64,000 bases of DNA from Sediminibacterium salmoneum NBRC 103935 (GCF_000511175.1 NZ_KI866530.1:1892578-1956577), one strand, 5' to 3'. Numbered from the stretch's first letter, positions 38,810-48,083 are shown. Program-made: numbers and translations. Notes: generated from the letters alone by a model not told the origin.

Positions 38810-39736
38810 TTAGTATTTTTTGTCTTCCATGGTATCCAGAATGGTAAGATAACTTACATAGCGATCTTCGGATACAGAACCAATACCAACCTGTTGCTTC
38901 ACGGCACAACCCGGTTCGTTAATATGCATGCAATTGTTAAACTGGCAATCGCCCAGCAATGCCCGCATTTCCGGAAAATAGTGAGAGAGCTCCGATTTGG
39001 CGATGTCTACAATCCCCAATTCCCTAACCCCCGGTGTATCTATGATATGGGTTTGTTCATTGATGTCGAACATTTCAGCAAAAGTAGTCGTGTGCAATCC
39101 CTTCCCGCTCCAGTTACTCACTTCCTGTGTTCTCAGATTAAACTGCGGAAACAAGTGATTGATAAAAGTGGATTTGCCAACCCCGCTATGTCCGCTTAGC
39201 AAAGTGGTTTTGTTCATCAGTTCGGCTTTCAAATCTTCCAGTCCCAACCCTGTTTCTACACTAATTAGTTTAACCCTGTATCCTGCCTGTGTATAAATAT
39301 CTTTTAGTAATTCAAAGCGTTCCATTTCTTTATTCCTGTACAAATCGGCCTTATTAAAAACCAGAATGGCAGGAATATGGTAGGCTTCACAGGAGATTAA
39401 AAAACGATCGATAAATCCGGATGATGTTTTGGGTTCTTTCAAAGTTGCAAAGAGCAAACTCTGATCCATATTGGAAGCGATGATATGGTGCATCCGTTTA
39501 TTGTGAGGAGAAACCCTGGCCACATAATTTCTTCTGTCGTGAATGATTTGAATAATGGCAGATTCTTCCTGCACGGCTTCAATTTCAATATCTACCTCAT
39601 CGCCTACTGCAATTGGATTGGTTGAAGTATGGCCTTCAATTTTAAATACCCCTTTGGCACGGGCATTATAAAACTGTCCATTTTCTGCTTTTACCTGGTA
39701 CCAACTACCAGTTGATTTGTATATTTTGGCCTTCAC
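38810..39736 (-). CDS. rsgA: Ribosome small subunit-dependent GTPase A
   Basis: Circularly permuted GTPase of 308 residues that checks 30S maturation. An N-terminal OB domain is followed by the G4 motif (VFNKADLY) before the P-loop (LLSGHSGVGKSTFINHL, about residue 182) and G3 (DTPGVRELG). The C-terminal zinc site is CQFNNCMHINEPGC. The start is a GTG at 39736, giving a normal N-terminus (KAKIYKSTGSWYQV). It is convergent with the gamma-carbonic-anhydrase-like gene, with 3 bases between the stops. Confidence 0.95.
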   Translation of the reverse strand: MKAKIYKSTGSWYQVKAENGQFYNARAKGVFKIEGHTSTNPIAVGDEVDIEIEAVQEESAIIQIIHDRRNYVARVSPHNKRMHHIIASNMDQSLLFATLKEPKTSSGFIDRFLISCEAYHIPAILVFNKADLYRNKEMERFELLKDIYTQAGYRVKLISVETGLGLEDLKAELMNKTTLLSGHSGVGKSTFINHLFPQFNLRTQEVSNWSGKGLHTTTFAEMFDINEQTHIIDTPGVRELGIVDIAKSELSHYFPEMRALLGDCQFNNCMHINEPGCAVKQQVGIGSVSEDRYVSYLTILDTMEDKKY

Positions 39737-39836
39737 AGAAACGAAGATAAAGGCAGTCTGCGCAATTTTTGCGAAATATTAACCGAAATAAAGCCGCTCT
39801 GTACTGAACAGAAGGGTTTACAGGGTTTAAAATGAA

Positions 39837-39844
39837 TATCTTTG
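39837..39844 (+). promoter_or_regulatory. Bacteroidota -7 element before ubiE
   Basis: TATCTTTG, a perfect TAnnTTTG, ends 4 bases before the ubiE ATG. The transcript would be leaderless or nearly so. It lies in the gap between the divergent rsgA and ubiE genes. Confidence 0.5.
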
Positions 39845-39848
39845 AGCC

Positions 39849-40592
39849 ATGGCGAAATTTGCGCACGACGAGATAGTGCCTTTTAAAGACAGTGAGCTGG
39901 CGAAAAAAGAGCAGGTGGCCGATATGTTCAACAATATTGCACACCGTTACGATTTTCTGAATCGTTTCCTGAGTGTGGGCATTGATGTGGGTTGGAGGAA
40001 AACTGCTATCAAAGAGTTAAAAAAATTGGCTCCTAAAACCATACTGGATGTTGCCACAGGTACTGCGGATGTGGCCTTATTGACCCAGGAAATATTACAT
40101 CCTGATCAGATTATCGGGATTGATATTTCAGAAGGCATGCTGAATTTCGGAAGAGAAAAAATAAAAGCCAGAGGGCTGGAAAATATTATTCAGTTACATA
40201 CCGGAGACAGTGAAAATATCCGTTTTGAAAACGATTATTTTGACGCCATTACCGTTGCCTTTGGTGTTCGAAATTTTCAGGACCTGAGCAAGGGATTGAA
40301 AGAAATGTATCGGGTATTAAAACCCGGAGGCAAAGCAGTGATTCTGGAATTTTCCAAACCCAGCTCAGCAGGGTTTAAACAGTTGTATCAATTTTACATG
40401 AACTATATTACGCCTTCTATCGGGAAGGTTTTTTCTAAAAACAAAGACGCATACCAATATCTGAACGATAGTGTTCAGGCTTTCCCCGAGGGAAATCAAT
40501 TCTTAAATATTTTGAATGAAGCAGGCTTTACCCAAACCTATTTGAAGAAACTAAGTTTCGGCATATGCACTATTTATTGCGGAAGCAAGTAG
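39849..40592 (+). CDS. ubiE: Demethylmenaquinone methyltransferase (UbiE/MenG)
   Basis: Class I SAM methyltransferase of 247 residues that makes menaquinone, the respiratory quinone of this phylum. Visible motifs are FNNIAHRYDFLNRFLSVGID, the SAM site ILDVATGTADVALL, GIDISEGML, and AFGVRNFQDLSKGLKEMYRVLKPGG. The 3' end overlaps porT by 28 bases in another frame. A -7 promoter element lies directly before the ATG. Confidence 0.95.
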   Translation: MAKFAHDEIVPFKDSELAKKEQVADMFNNIAHRYDFLNRFLSVGIDVGWRKTAIKELKKLAPKTILDVATGTADVALLTQEILHPDQIIGIDISEGMLNFGREKIKARGLENIIQLHTGDSENIRFENDYFDAITVAFGVRNFQDLSKGLKEMYRVLKPGGKAVILEFSKPSSAGFKQLYQFYMNYITPSIGKVFSKNKDAYQYLNDSVQAFPEGNQFLNILNEAGFTQTYLKKLSFGICTIYCGSK

Positions 40593-41287
40593 TACTGCTG
40601 GTATGGGGCCTGTTGGGTCTTGTTCAGTATGGCTTTGCTCAAAAACAATTATACCGGATCAACCGGGAGGATCAGTTGTATTATTTTGGCATTACGCTGG
40701 GATACAATAATTCCTATTTACAGGTAAACAAATCCAATCAGTTTACCCAGTCTGATAGTATTATGGTTGCTGAACCAGGCTCCAGCGGAGGTATCAATAT
40801 GGGCTTAATGGCCACCGGAAGGCTAAGTGAGCACTTTCAGATCCGTGCCAATCCCCAGCTCATTATTGGCGGGGCAAGAAGTATCCGTTATCAATTGGGC
40901 AGTACCCGGCCGGGTGAAGGAAGTACGCAGATTCAAAGTCTTCCCTCTACATTGGTCAGTTTCCCTTTTCATTTGAAATTCAGTTCCGACCGGATCGGTA
41001 ATTTCAGAACCTATTTAATTGGCGGGGTTCGTTACGATATTGATCTTTCTTCAAATTCTACTGCACGTAATGCAGATGATATAATTAAGTTAAAAAGATA
41101 TGATTTTGGTCTTGAAGCGGGGATTGGATTTAATTTTTATCTGCCGTTTGTTACGGTATCACCAGAAATTAAAATAAGTTACGGATTATCTAATATGCAC
41201 CAGACCGACGCTGCCCTTAAATACTCTAATGTTTTGGATAAAATCCAATCCAGAATGGTAGTATTCTCAATTCATTTAGAAGACTAA
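40565..41287 (+). CDS. porT: PorT-like outer-membrane protein (type IX secretion)
   Basis: Exported beta-barrel protein of 240 residues. The signal peptide is MHYLLRKQVVLLVWGLLG to AQ. The rest shows alternating strands and a typical PorT pattern (YYFGITLGYNNSYLQV, GGINMGLMATGRLSEHF, LEAGIGFNFYLPFVTVSPEI). PorT is needed for type IX secretion and gliding. The ubiE-porT neighbourhood, with an overlap of 28 bases here, is a recurring arrangement in Bacteroidota as far as I know, which supports the assignment. Confidence 0.85.
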   Translation: MHYLLRKQVVLLVWGLLGLVQYGFAQKQLYRINREDQLYYFGITLGYNNSYLQVNKSNQFTQSDSIMVAEPGSSGGINMGLMATGRLSEHFQIRANPQLIIGGARSIRYQLGSTRPGEGSTQIQSLPSTLVSFPFHLKFSSDRIGNFRTYLIGGVRYDIDLSSNSTARNADDIIKLKRYDFGLEAGIGFNFYLPFVTVSPEIKISYGLSNMHQTDAALKYSNVLDKIQSRMVVFSIHLED

Positions 41288-41320
41288 AGCATAAATGCTG
41301 CCAATTGAATAAATTGCAGT

Positions 41321-42664
41321 ATGGAACATATCATCATTAAAAACGCAAGTATTGTAAATGAAGGTAAAATCATTGAAGGTGACCTTCTCATAAGCAAAGA
41401 CAGAATTGAAAAAATAGGTGGCGATATCAACATCAAAGCCAGGGCCGAGGAAATGGATGGTACAGGATTGCATGTATTGCCCGGAGTGATTGACGACCAG
41501 GTACATTTCAGAGAACCCGGATTAACCCATAAAGCCAATTTATATACAGAAGCCAAAGCAGCGGTTGCAGGTGGTACCACCTCTTATATGGAAATGCCCA
41601 ACACTTCTCCAGCGGCTATCACTGTTGATTTACTGGAACAGAAATACAGCAGGGCTGCTGAATGTTCACTGGCCAACTATTCCTTCTTCATGGGCACTTC
41701 CAACGATAATCTGGAAGAGATTTTAAAAGTGAACAAGAAGAAGCACGAAGTATGTGGCGTTAAAATTTTCATGGGTTCTTCCACGGGAAATTTGCTCGTG
41801 AACAATACATTGCAATTGGAAAAAGTGTTTGGGGGATCGGAGTTGCTGATTGCCACCCATTGCGAAGAAGAAACCTTGTTTACAGAAAATCTGAAGCAAA
41901 TAAAAGCTACCGGTAAAAAACTAACGGCAGCCGATCACCCAATCATCCGAAACGATGAAGTATGCTTTGAATCCTCATTCAAAGCGATTCAGTTTGCCAA
42001 AAGAAACAACAGCCGTTTGCATATCCTGCACATTAGTACAGAAAGGGAATTGCAGTTGTTTACCAATATGATTCCTTTAAAGGATAAACGTATTACTGCA
42101 GAAGTATGTGTGCATCATCTTCATTTTACTTCCGACGACTATGATCGTTTAGGCAATCAGATCAAATGTAATCCCGCCATTAAAGCGCCGCACAATAAAG
42201 AGGCTTTGTGGAAAGCATTACTGGATGACAGATTAGACATCATTGCCACCGACCACGCACCACATACCTGGGAAGAAAAACAGGAAGACTACGAACATGC
42301 ACATGCCGGACTTCCATTGGTACAGCATTCACTACAATTGATGTTGCACTATGTTAAAGAAGGGAGAATCAGCTTACCCAAAGTAGTAGAGAAAATGAGT
42401 CATGCAGTGGCTGATTGTTTCCAGATTCAGGACAGAGGCTATATCCGCGAAGGATATATGGCAGATCTGGTGATGGTGAATTTGAACAAACCCTACACCG
42501 TTAATAAACAGAATATACTTTACAAATGCGGATGGAGCCCTATGGAAGGAATGACTTTCCCGGCTACTATTGAAAATACTTTTGTAAACGGGCATATGGT
42601 TTATGGAAATGGGGTGTTTGATGAATCTAAATGGGGCGCAAGATTGAAATTCAGCAGAGATTAG
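41321..42664 (+). CDS. pyrC: Dihydroorotase
   Basis: Amidohydrolase of 447 residues that forms dihydroorotate in pyrimidine synthesis. The metal site is IDDQVHFREPGLTHKAN (about residues 57-73). VKIFMGSSTGNLL follows near 146, HILHIST near 230 and the catalytic Asp region IIATDHAPHTWEEK near 307. Length and motifs fit type I dihydroorotase; an allantoinase-like or hydantoinase-like role is unlikely given ATDHAPH. It follows porT by 33 bases and precedes the MutS-like gene by 25 bases. Confidence 0.9.
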   Translation: MEHIIIKNASIVNEGKIIEGDLLISKDRIEKIGGDINIKARAEEMDGTGLHVLPGVIDDQVHFREPGLTHKANLYTEAKAAVAGGTTSYMEMPNTSPAAITVDLLEQKYSRAAECSLANYSFFMGTSNDNLEEILKVNKKKHEVCGVKIFMGSSTGNLLVNNTLQLEKVFGGSELLIATHCEEETLFTENLKQIKATGKKLTAADHPIIRNDEVCFESSFKAIQFAKRNNSRLHILHISTERELQLFTNMIPLKDKRITAEVCVHHLHFTSDDYDRLGNQIKCNPAIKAPHNKEALWKALLDDRLDIIATDHAPHTWEEKQEDYEHAHAGLPLVQHSLQLMLHYVKEGRISLPKVVEKMSHAVADCFQIQDRGYIREGYMADLVMVNLNKPYTVNKQNILYKCGWSPMEGMTFPATIENTFVNGHMVYGNGVFDESKWGARLKFSRD

Positions 42665-42689
42665 CCTAAACCCAACCCAATAACTGCCA

Positions 42690-44003
42690 ATGCAAGTAGA
42701 CAAAGTCACTTTACAGGACCTTTCTGTTTTTCACTCAGAAGAATTTCAGTCTGTCTTCCATCATATCAACCTGACCCTGACCAACGGGGGCAGAGAATAT
42801 TTGCGCTACTTGCTGGCCCATCCCCTGGATACGGTTAAAGCCATTGAGCAGACACAGCTAACCATCCAGCAGTTGGGAACCATCATGGATCAATATCCGG
42901 TAAGTCCGTCCAATGGTACCGTACTGGTGATGGAAAAATTTTTTGAATCACCCATCAACAATTATCCTTCTGATATTGGAGTGGTCAGTGCATTATTATA
43001 CAAATTTTTAAACCTGGCCGATTATTCCCTCTCCAAGTTTACCGTAGAACATGCGCTGGACTTTGTGCAGGGTATGGAAAAAATAGCGGGTCTGATCACC
43101 CTGGAAAATGGATCTGTCTGGCTTAACCAGACTGCGGAACGCATTCTTCAATTACTGAATAAGGAAATGGTGCACGACATGTTGCAGGCCAATAAGAAAA
43201 GTTTAACGCCCACATCCATTTTAAAATTTGCTCAGTTTCTACGAACAAGATTTAAAAACGCAACAGAGGAACTGATAGAAATTCACAGTAAGCTGGATGC
43301 TTATTTAAGTTTAGCGAAAGCAGCCAAAAAATTTCATTTTACCTATCCGGAAGTAGTGGAGACGCAGGAACCTTGCATTGAAGCAGAAGGCCTGTATCAT
43401 TTTTTACTGGAAGTGCCAGTGGCATATGAAGTAAAACTAAATCAGTCTGAAAACTTTATTTTTTTAACGGGGGCCAATATGGCGGGTAAAAGTACTTTCA
43501 TCAAAGCAGCAGGATTAGCGGCCTACATGGCGCATATAGGAATGGGGGTGCCGGCTAAAAAAATGAAAATCAGCAGCCTCGATGGTATCCTGAGTAATAT
43601 TCAGGTAACAGACAATATCATGAAGGGAGAAAGTTTCTTCTTCAACGAAGTGCAGCGAATCAAAAAAACCATTGAACGAATCAGAGACGGAAAAAAATGG
43701 CTGATCCTGATTGATGAACTCTTTAAAGGAACCAATCAGGAAGATGCGGTAAAATGCAGCACGGTCGTTATTGAAGGACTCAGAAAATTACCCAATGCCT
43801 TATTTATTTTGTCTACGCATTTATATGAAATCGGTCACCAGTTAAAGCATTACCCCAATATTCAATTCCGTTATTTTGAAACTGCTATTCAGGATGATCA
43901 GTTATTATTCAGCTACCAGCTGAAGGAAGGAATCAGCAATGATCGTTTGGGATTCCTCATCCTAAAAAGGGAAGGCGTGGTTCAAATGTTAGAAAATTTA
44001 TAG
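42690..44003 (+). CDS. Short MutS-like ATPase lacking the mismatch-recognition domain
   Basis: Protein of 437 residues containing only the lever/clamp-type helical region and the MutS ATPase. Walker A is LTGANMAGKSTFIKAAG (about residue 260), followed by the Walker B region LILIDELFKGTNQEDA (about 340) and the HLYEIGHQL helix. Domains I and II, including the Phe-X-Glu mismatch reader, are absent. Such short MutS-related proteins are common in Bacteroidota and have no established repair role. Whether it binds branched DNA as MutS2/MutS4/5 relatives do is inference. Confidence 0.85.
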   Translation: MQVDKVTLQDLSVFHSEEFQSVFHHINLTLTNGGREYLRYLLAHPLDTVKAIEQTQLTIQQLGTIMDQYPVSPSNGTVLVMEKFFESPINNYPSDIGVVSALLYKFLNLADYSLSKFTVEHALDFVQGMEKIAGLITLENGSVWLNQTAERILQLLNKEMVHDMLQANKKSLTPTSILKFAQFLRTRFKNATEELIEIHSKLDAYLSLAKAAKKFHFTYPEVVETQEPCIEAEGLYHFLLEVPVAYEVKLNQSENFIFLTGANMAGKSTFIKAAGLAAYMAHIGMGVPAKKMKISSLDGILSNIQVTDNIMKGESFFFNEVQRIKKTIERIRDGKKWLILIDELFKGTNQEDAVKCSTVVIEGLRKLPNALFILSTHLYEIGHQLKHYPNIQFRYFETAIQDDQLLFSYQLKEGISNDRLGFLILKREGVVQMLENL

Positions 44004-44027
44004 TACCTTACTATAAATTTATACAGC

Positions 44028-45179
44028 ATGAAATTCCTTGTACGTTTTGTAGGTATTTCCATGATTATTGTTGCCCTCTATAATGTATGGGTAGTTATTG
44101 ATGTACCTCCTACATTCAAGGTTTTGGCTACTACAAAAGTGGATTCCAGTGCAATAATTAGTTTGGGGAATGATGCTGGCCAGGGAAATATGCTAGGCAT
44201 TCAACCTGCCCTTGCTCCAATACACTATTCCAATAAAGTTACCCTTAAAGACAATTTGCGCGGCTATCTGCAGGCTGCCAATGCAAGGGGTTTAATCAAT
44301 GCAAAAACGGTTATTATTTTTCCGGAATACATTGGTAGCTGGCTGGTTGCAATGGAGCAAAAAAGCAGTGTGTATGATAAAGAGAATCTGAACGATGCCA
44401 TGACAGCTGTTATTACTGCCAACCTATTCAAATTTGGCGTAGCCTACTTTACAGCTCCTTCAGGAACCAAGGCCAAGGATAAATATGCTGCTTTTGCCAT
44501 GAAAGCAAAACCGATTGCCCAAACCTATGATGAAATATTCAGTGAATTGGCCAAAGAGTTCAAAGCAACCATTGTAGCCGGATCGATTGTTTTGCCTGAG
44601 CCCTCACTGGATGAAGCCGGTAAATTAAAAATTGCAAGAGGAAAATTGTACAATACCAGCGTGGTTTACAATCCCGAAGGAAAAATTCAGGCACCACTGG
44701 TGAAGAAAATATTTCCGATAGATGAAGAAGCAGGTTTTACTACTCCCGGCGATAAAAATCAGGTTCCTGTTTTCAATACCCCTGCAGGAAAACTGGCCGT
44801 GTTGGTTTGTGCAGATAGCTGGTATCCGGAAGCGTATTCAAAACTAACCGATGATGTAAAAATGATTGCCGTGCCTTCTTTGGGAGCGGTAGACTCAGTG
44901 TGGAATGCACCCTGGAATGGATACAATGGCTTCAAAGCACCCAACGATGTAGATACATCCGATTACCATAAAATTACAGAAGGAGAAGCCTGGCAAAAAT
45001 ATTCCATGGGGCCCCGAGCAGGTAAAGCCCATATTCCTTTTGGCATGAATGTATTCTTTACGGGTAATATGTGGGGTAAGAAAGCAGAAGGAAGGGTATT
45101 GGCATTATCAAGAGATGCATTGCATGTTCTTCCTCCTACTACCGATACAGGCAGGATTGTGAATCAATGGCTATACTAG
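44028..45179 (+). CDS. Membrane-anchored carbon-nitrogen hydrolase (nitrilase superfamily)
   Basis: Protein of 383 residues with an N-terminal anchor (FVGISMIIVALYNVWVVI) and a C-N hydrolase domain. The Glu-Lys-Cys triad is visible: IFPEYIGSW (Glu about 100), PLVKKIFP (Lys about 225) and LVCADSWYPE (Cys about 261). It should hydrolyse a nitrile, amide or carbamoyl bond outside the cytoplasm. The amine oxidase gene starts 4 bases after its stop, so the two products may act in sequence; this is inference from the operon. Confidence 0.85.
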   Translation: MKFLVRFVGISMIIVALYNVWVVIDVPPTFKVLATTKVDSSAIISLGNDAGQGNMLGIQPALAPIHYSNKVTLKDNLRGYLQAANARGLINAKTVIIFPEYIGSWLVAMEQKSSVYDKENLNDAMTAVITANLFKFGVAYFTAPSGTKAKDKYAAFAMKAKPIAQTYDEIFSELAKEFKATIVAGSIVLPEPSLDEAGKLKIARGKLYNTSVVYNPEGKIQAPLVKKIFPIDEEAGFTTPGDKNQVPVFNTPAGKLAVLVCADSWYPEAYSKLTDDVKMIAVPSLGAVDSVWNAPWNGYNGFKAPNDVDTSDYHKITEGEAWQKYSMGPRAGKAHIPFGMNVFFTGNMWGKKAEGRVLALSRDALHVLPPTTDTGRIVNQWLY

Positions 45180-45183
45180 ATTC

Positions 45184-46542
45184 ATGCAAGCCCAACCATC
45201 TTATGATGTAATTATTATTGGAGCCGGCTATGCAGGATTAGCTGCCGGACTGGCTTTGCAGAAAGCAGGAAAAAAGTTTTTATTGCTCGAAGCGCGCAAT
45301 CGTTGTGGAGGTAGAATTCTCACCGAATACTTTAGTGCAGATCAGTACACAGATTTAGGAGGTCAATGGATTGGCCCGGGCCATGAACGCATGTATGCAT
45401 TGGCCAAAGAATTTGGTATTGATACTTTTCATACACACGATGCCGGAAAAAGTAGTTTGTTATTGAATGGCAAACTCAAGTTGTACAAAGGCATTATTCC
45501 ACCGCTTCCCTTGTTTGCATTGTTAAGTGTAGACCGTGCCATTCGTAAAATTAATAAGCTGGCAAAAACAATTGATCTGGAAAAACCTTTTGCGTCTCCG
45601 GGTGCATTGGAATGGGATTCCATGAGTTTGGCAGACTGGATGCAACAGCAGATGAAAAATGAAACAGCCAAAAAAATGTTTGCAATTGCTGCTGAAGCTG
45701 TTTTTGCTACAGACGCATCCACCCTTTCTTTTTTGCATGCTTTGTTTTACATCAAGAGTAGCGGCAACTTAGACTACCTGATGAATATTCACAAAGGGGC
45801 GCAGCAGGATCGCATTAAAGGGGGCGCACAAAGCATTTGTATTAAAATGGCAGAAGCAATGGGCAATGCCATTCAATACGAAAAAGTGGTAACACAAATT
45901 AATCAGGATGAAAATGGAGTAAGGGTCTCAGGAGAAGGATTTGAATGTACCGCTGCGCATTGTATTGTAGCCATTCCACCGGTTGCAGCAACCGATATCG
46001 TTTTTACACCTGCAGTACCTACTGCACAATGGAATCTGATGCAATCCAGTTTTATGGGAAGCGTGGTAAAATGCTATGCAGTATACGCAACGCCATTCTG
46101 GAGAAAGGAATTTAAAAATGGATTGGTAGCTGCTCCGGACGAAATCACTTCTGTGGTATTTGACAACTCACCCTGGAATGGAAGCAAGGGTATTCTGATG
46201 GGATTCAGTCTGGCAGAAAATGCAAAGCAACTGATGCAACACGATATTGCCGAAAGAAAAGAAATGGTAAAAGCCGGATTCGTTCGGATGTTTGGACCCG
46301 CTGCTGCTGAGTTGGAATATTATACCGATAAAAGTTTTACGGAAGAACCTTTTACCAAAGGATGTTATGCAGGCATGTTTCCTCCGGGCATGCTAACAAA
46401 ATACAATGCTTCATTGGCTACTCCATTTCAACACATCCACTGGGCCGGGACCGAAACCAGCACACAATTCAATGGTTATATGGAAGGCGCGGTCAGAAGT
46501 GGGGAGAGGGCGGTAAAGGAAATTCTTGCTTTTGAAAAATAA
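45184..46542 (+). CDS. Flavin monoamine oxidase family protein
   Basis: FAD-dependent amine oxidase of 452 residues. The dinucleotide site is DVIIIGAGYAGLAAGLAL at the N-terminus, followed by LEARNRCGGRI and DLGGQWIG. The C-terminal FAD-binding end is WAGTETSTQFNGYMEGAVRSG, close to monoamine oxidases. It should oxidise a primary or secondary amine to an imine or aldehyde with H2O2. No signal peptide is visible. It follows the nitrilase-like gene by 4 bases and is followed by a terminator. Confidence 0.9.
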   Translation: MQAQPSYDVIIIGAGYAGLAAGLALQKAGKKFLLLEARNRCGGRILTEYFSADQYTDLGGQWIGPGHERMYALAKEFGIDTFHTHDAGKSSLLLNGKLKLYKGIIPPLPLFALLSVDRAIRKINKLAKTIDLEKPFASPGALEWDSMSLADWMQQQMKNETAKKMFAIAAEAVFATDASTLSFLHALFYIKSSGNLDYLMNIHKGAQQDRIKGGAQSICIKMAEAMGNAIQYEKVVTQINQDENGVRVSGEGFECTAAHCIVAIPPVAATDIVFTPAVPTAQWNLMQSSFMGSVVKCYAVYATPFWRKEFKNGLVAAPDEITSVVFDNSPWNGSKGILMGFSLAENAKQLMQHDIAERKEMVKAGFVRMFGPAAAELEYYTDKSFTEEPFTKGCYAGMFPPGMLTKYNASLATPFQHIHWAGTETSTQFNGYMEGAVRSGERAVKEILAFEK

Positions 46543-46545
46543 AAT

Positions 46546-46576
46546 ACCGTGAAAACACGGTGATTTTCTTTCTTAA
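46546..46576 (+). terminator. Intrinsic terminator after the amine oxidase gene
   Basis: Stem ACCGTG/CACGGT with an AAAA loop (46546-46561), followed by GATTTTCTTTCTT. It starts just after the stop codon and closes the dihydroorotase-to-amine-oxidase run before the AT-rich pair of unknown genes. Confidence 0.65.
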
Positions 46577-46613
46577 GAAAACTTAACCTTGTAAGAATAA
46601 AATTTCTCTTACT

Positions 46614-47384
46614 ATGTATTATTTAAACAAGTCGTTTTTAGTTCTTGCTCTAATTGTCATCTCTTTTTTTTCATGCGAGAAGACAAGTTCACTTGAAATG
46701 GAATCATTAACAAATGATGCTATTCGAACACTTGCAAGTGCAACCGGGGAAGCGCATAATACTTTAGTTGATTCTGCCGCTCGTTCCTTTGATGTTCAAG
46801 GAGTGAATTCACAAGAGTACCGAAAGGCAATCCTTTCTATTAAGCTTTCAAACTTTTCAGCTACTGTTCCTGAGAGTAAAGTGATATATGATAAATATGG
46901 ATTATTTGAACCAGAAAATTATGTTCAAAAACATTTTAAAAAAATAGATGAGCATACAAAAAAATATTTAGTAGAAATTTTCTTGATTGCAAAAGAAGGA
47001 TTTTCTCAGAGTACACTTTTGAAAATTGATTCTAAATTAGAAGCTATTTTTAATGATAAAGACTTAGGTCAACCTGAGAAGCTCTTACTTGCTGGCACTT
47101 TAGAGATAAGCAGAAATAGTCTTAAATATTGGAATGATGCCAGAATGAATAAAAGCAATCCTTATCACACTTTTTTTTCAAATACTATCAGAAGTAATAC
47201 TATTGGACCTTTTTTTCACTTTGATTGTACAACCATGATTGATATGTCAATGTATGCTATTTCATTTCAAGATAATTATTATACAAATGCACTTTCACTA
47301 GAAACATCTAATCAGATGGCTTTACAAGATGCTGCTTATCAATCAGGTCTTGCAAGCATGGCAGGTGGTGCTTGTGCTCAATAA
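46614..47384 (+). CDS. Lipoprotein of unknown function in an AT-rich islet
   Basis: Protein of 256 residues with a lipoprotein signal (LVLALIVISFFSC, lipidated Cys21). The mature part is mostly predicted helix, with two further Cys, in FHFDCTTMID and at the very C-terminus (GLASMAGGACAQ). I recognise no family. Base composition is clearly lower in GC than the neighbours (the line 46921-46980 has only 10 G+C in 60), and A-ending codons dominate. It is followed 14 bases later by another unknown exported protein, so the two form an operon that is likely an acquired accessory islet. Confidence 0.7.
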   Translation: MYYLNKSFLVLALIVISFFSCEKTSSLEMESLTNDAIRTLASATGEAHNTLVDSAARSFDVQGVNSQEYRKAILSIKLSNFSATVPESKVIYDKYGLFEPENYVQKHFKKIDEHTKKYLVEIFLIAKEGFSQSTLLKIDSKLEAIFNDKDLGQPEKLLLAGTLEISRNSLKYWNDARMNKSNPYHTFFSNTIRSNTIGPFFHFDCTTMIDMSMYAISFQDNYYTNALSLETSNQMALQDAAYQSGLASMAGGACAQ

Positions 47385-47398
47385 AATAAGTTATTTGT

Positions 47399-47977
47399 AT
47401 GCGCATATATTACATTTTTCTAGTTTTGTTTTTACCATTTTCAACATTTTTGTACAGTCAGAAAATACCTGCACTTGAATGCATGTATAAAATTAGTGTT
47501 CGAGATAAAGATGGAATACATAATACTTTACGGAAGTATTTGATTACGAGTGATAAGATTTTTTCTTTCATTGAAAATGATTCATCAAGAGCTAGTCTTG
47601 CTGATTTTAAACAACAAACAGTTAAAGTGAAAAATATAAATGGGAACGTTTATACTACAGGCATGACTAATTCTAGAAATCCTGTTACTATAAAACAGAA
47701 AAAAGACTCTATTAATGGATTTGTTGGAGATTATCTTATTACAAACATTGGTGGTGCAGAAAACATTTCCCTCATTCTTGATTCTTCAACAAAGATTCCA
47801 AAGTTCAAAGGCGAAGGATTTTTTGATGTGTTTGATAACGGACTAGGATATCTTCCTATTAAAGGTGTAAAGGAAGCATTAAGTCCAATTGAAGGGCAAG
47901 GAAATATAATTTGGACTATTTCACTACTCTCAAAAAAAGTAATTGAGGTAGATTCAAGTCTTCTAAGAGTTGAATGA
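47399..47977 (+). CDS. Exported protein of unknown function, paired with the lipoprotein
   Basis: Protein of 192 residues with a signal peptide (IFLVLFLPFSTFLYSQ). The mature part is beta-rich (ECMYKISVRDKDGIHNTLRKY and then alternating strands) and mildly reminiscent of GLPGLI-type secreted Bacteroidota proteins, but the diagnostic motif is missing, so I leave the family open. The AT-rich composition matches the preceding gene. They are separated by 14 bases and probably form one unit. The downstream gap to the convergent yifB gene has a 9-base inverted repeat. Confidence 0.65.
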   Translation: MRIYYIFLVLFLPFSTFLYSQKIPALECMYKISVRDKDGIHNTLRKYLITSDKIFSFIENDSSRASLADFKQQTVKVKNINGNVYTTGMTNSRNPVTIKQKKDSINGFVGDYLITNIGGAENISLILDSSTKIPKFKGEGFFDVFDNGLGYLPIKGVKEALSPIEGQGNIIWTISLLSKKVIEVDSSLLRVE

Positions 47978-48030
47978 GATATAACAAAAGGAATAAGAAA
48001 TAAAATTGCATTTTACATCCGCCAGTTATT

Positions 48031-48049
48031 TTTAATTGTTACAATTAAA
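48031..48049. repeat. AT-rich inverted repeat downstream of the unknown pair
   Basis: TTTAATTGT and ACAATTAAA, perfect 9-base arms around a single T, in the 106-base gap between two convergent genes. It can form a weak hairpin in RNA from either strand and may end transcription; without a T-run this is uncertain. Confidence 0.4.
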
Positions 48050-48083
48050 CTAATTATCGCCTTAAATAAAAGTATACATATCT

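Noticed and set aside
46614..47977. A toxin-immunity pair
   Set aside because: Neither protein shows a toxin fold or immunity family, so I keep them as unknown.
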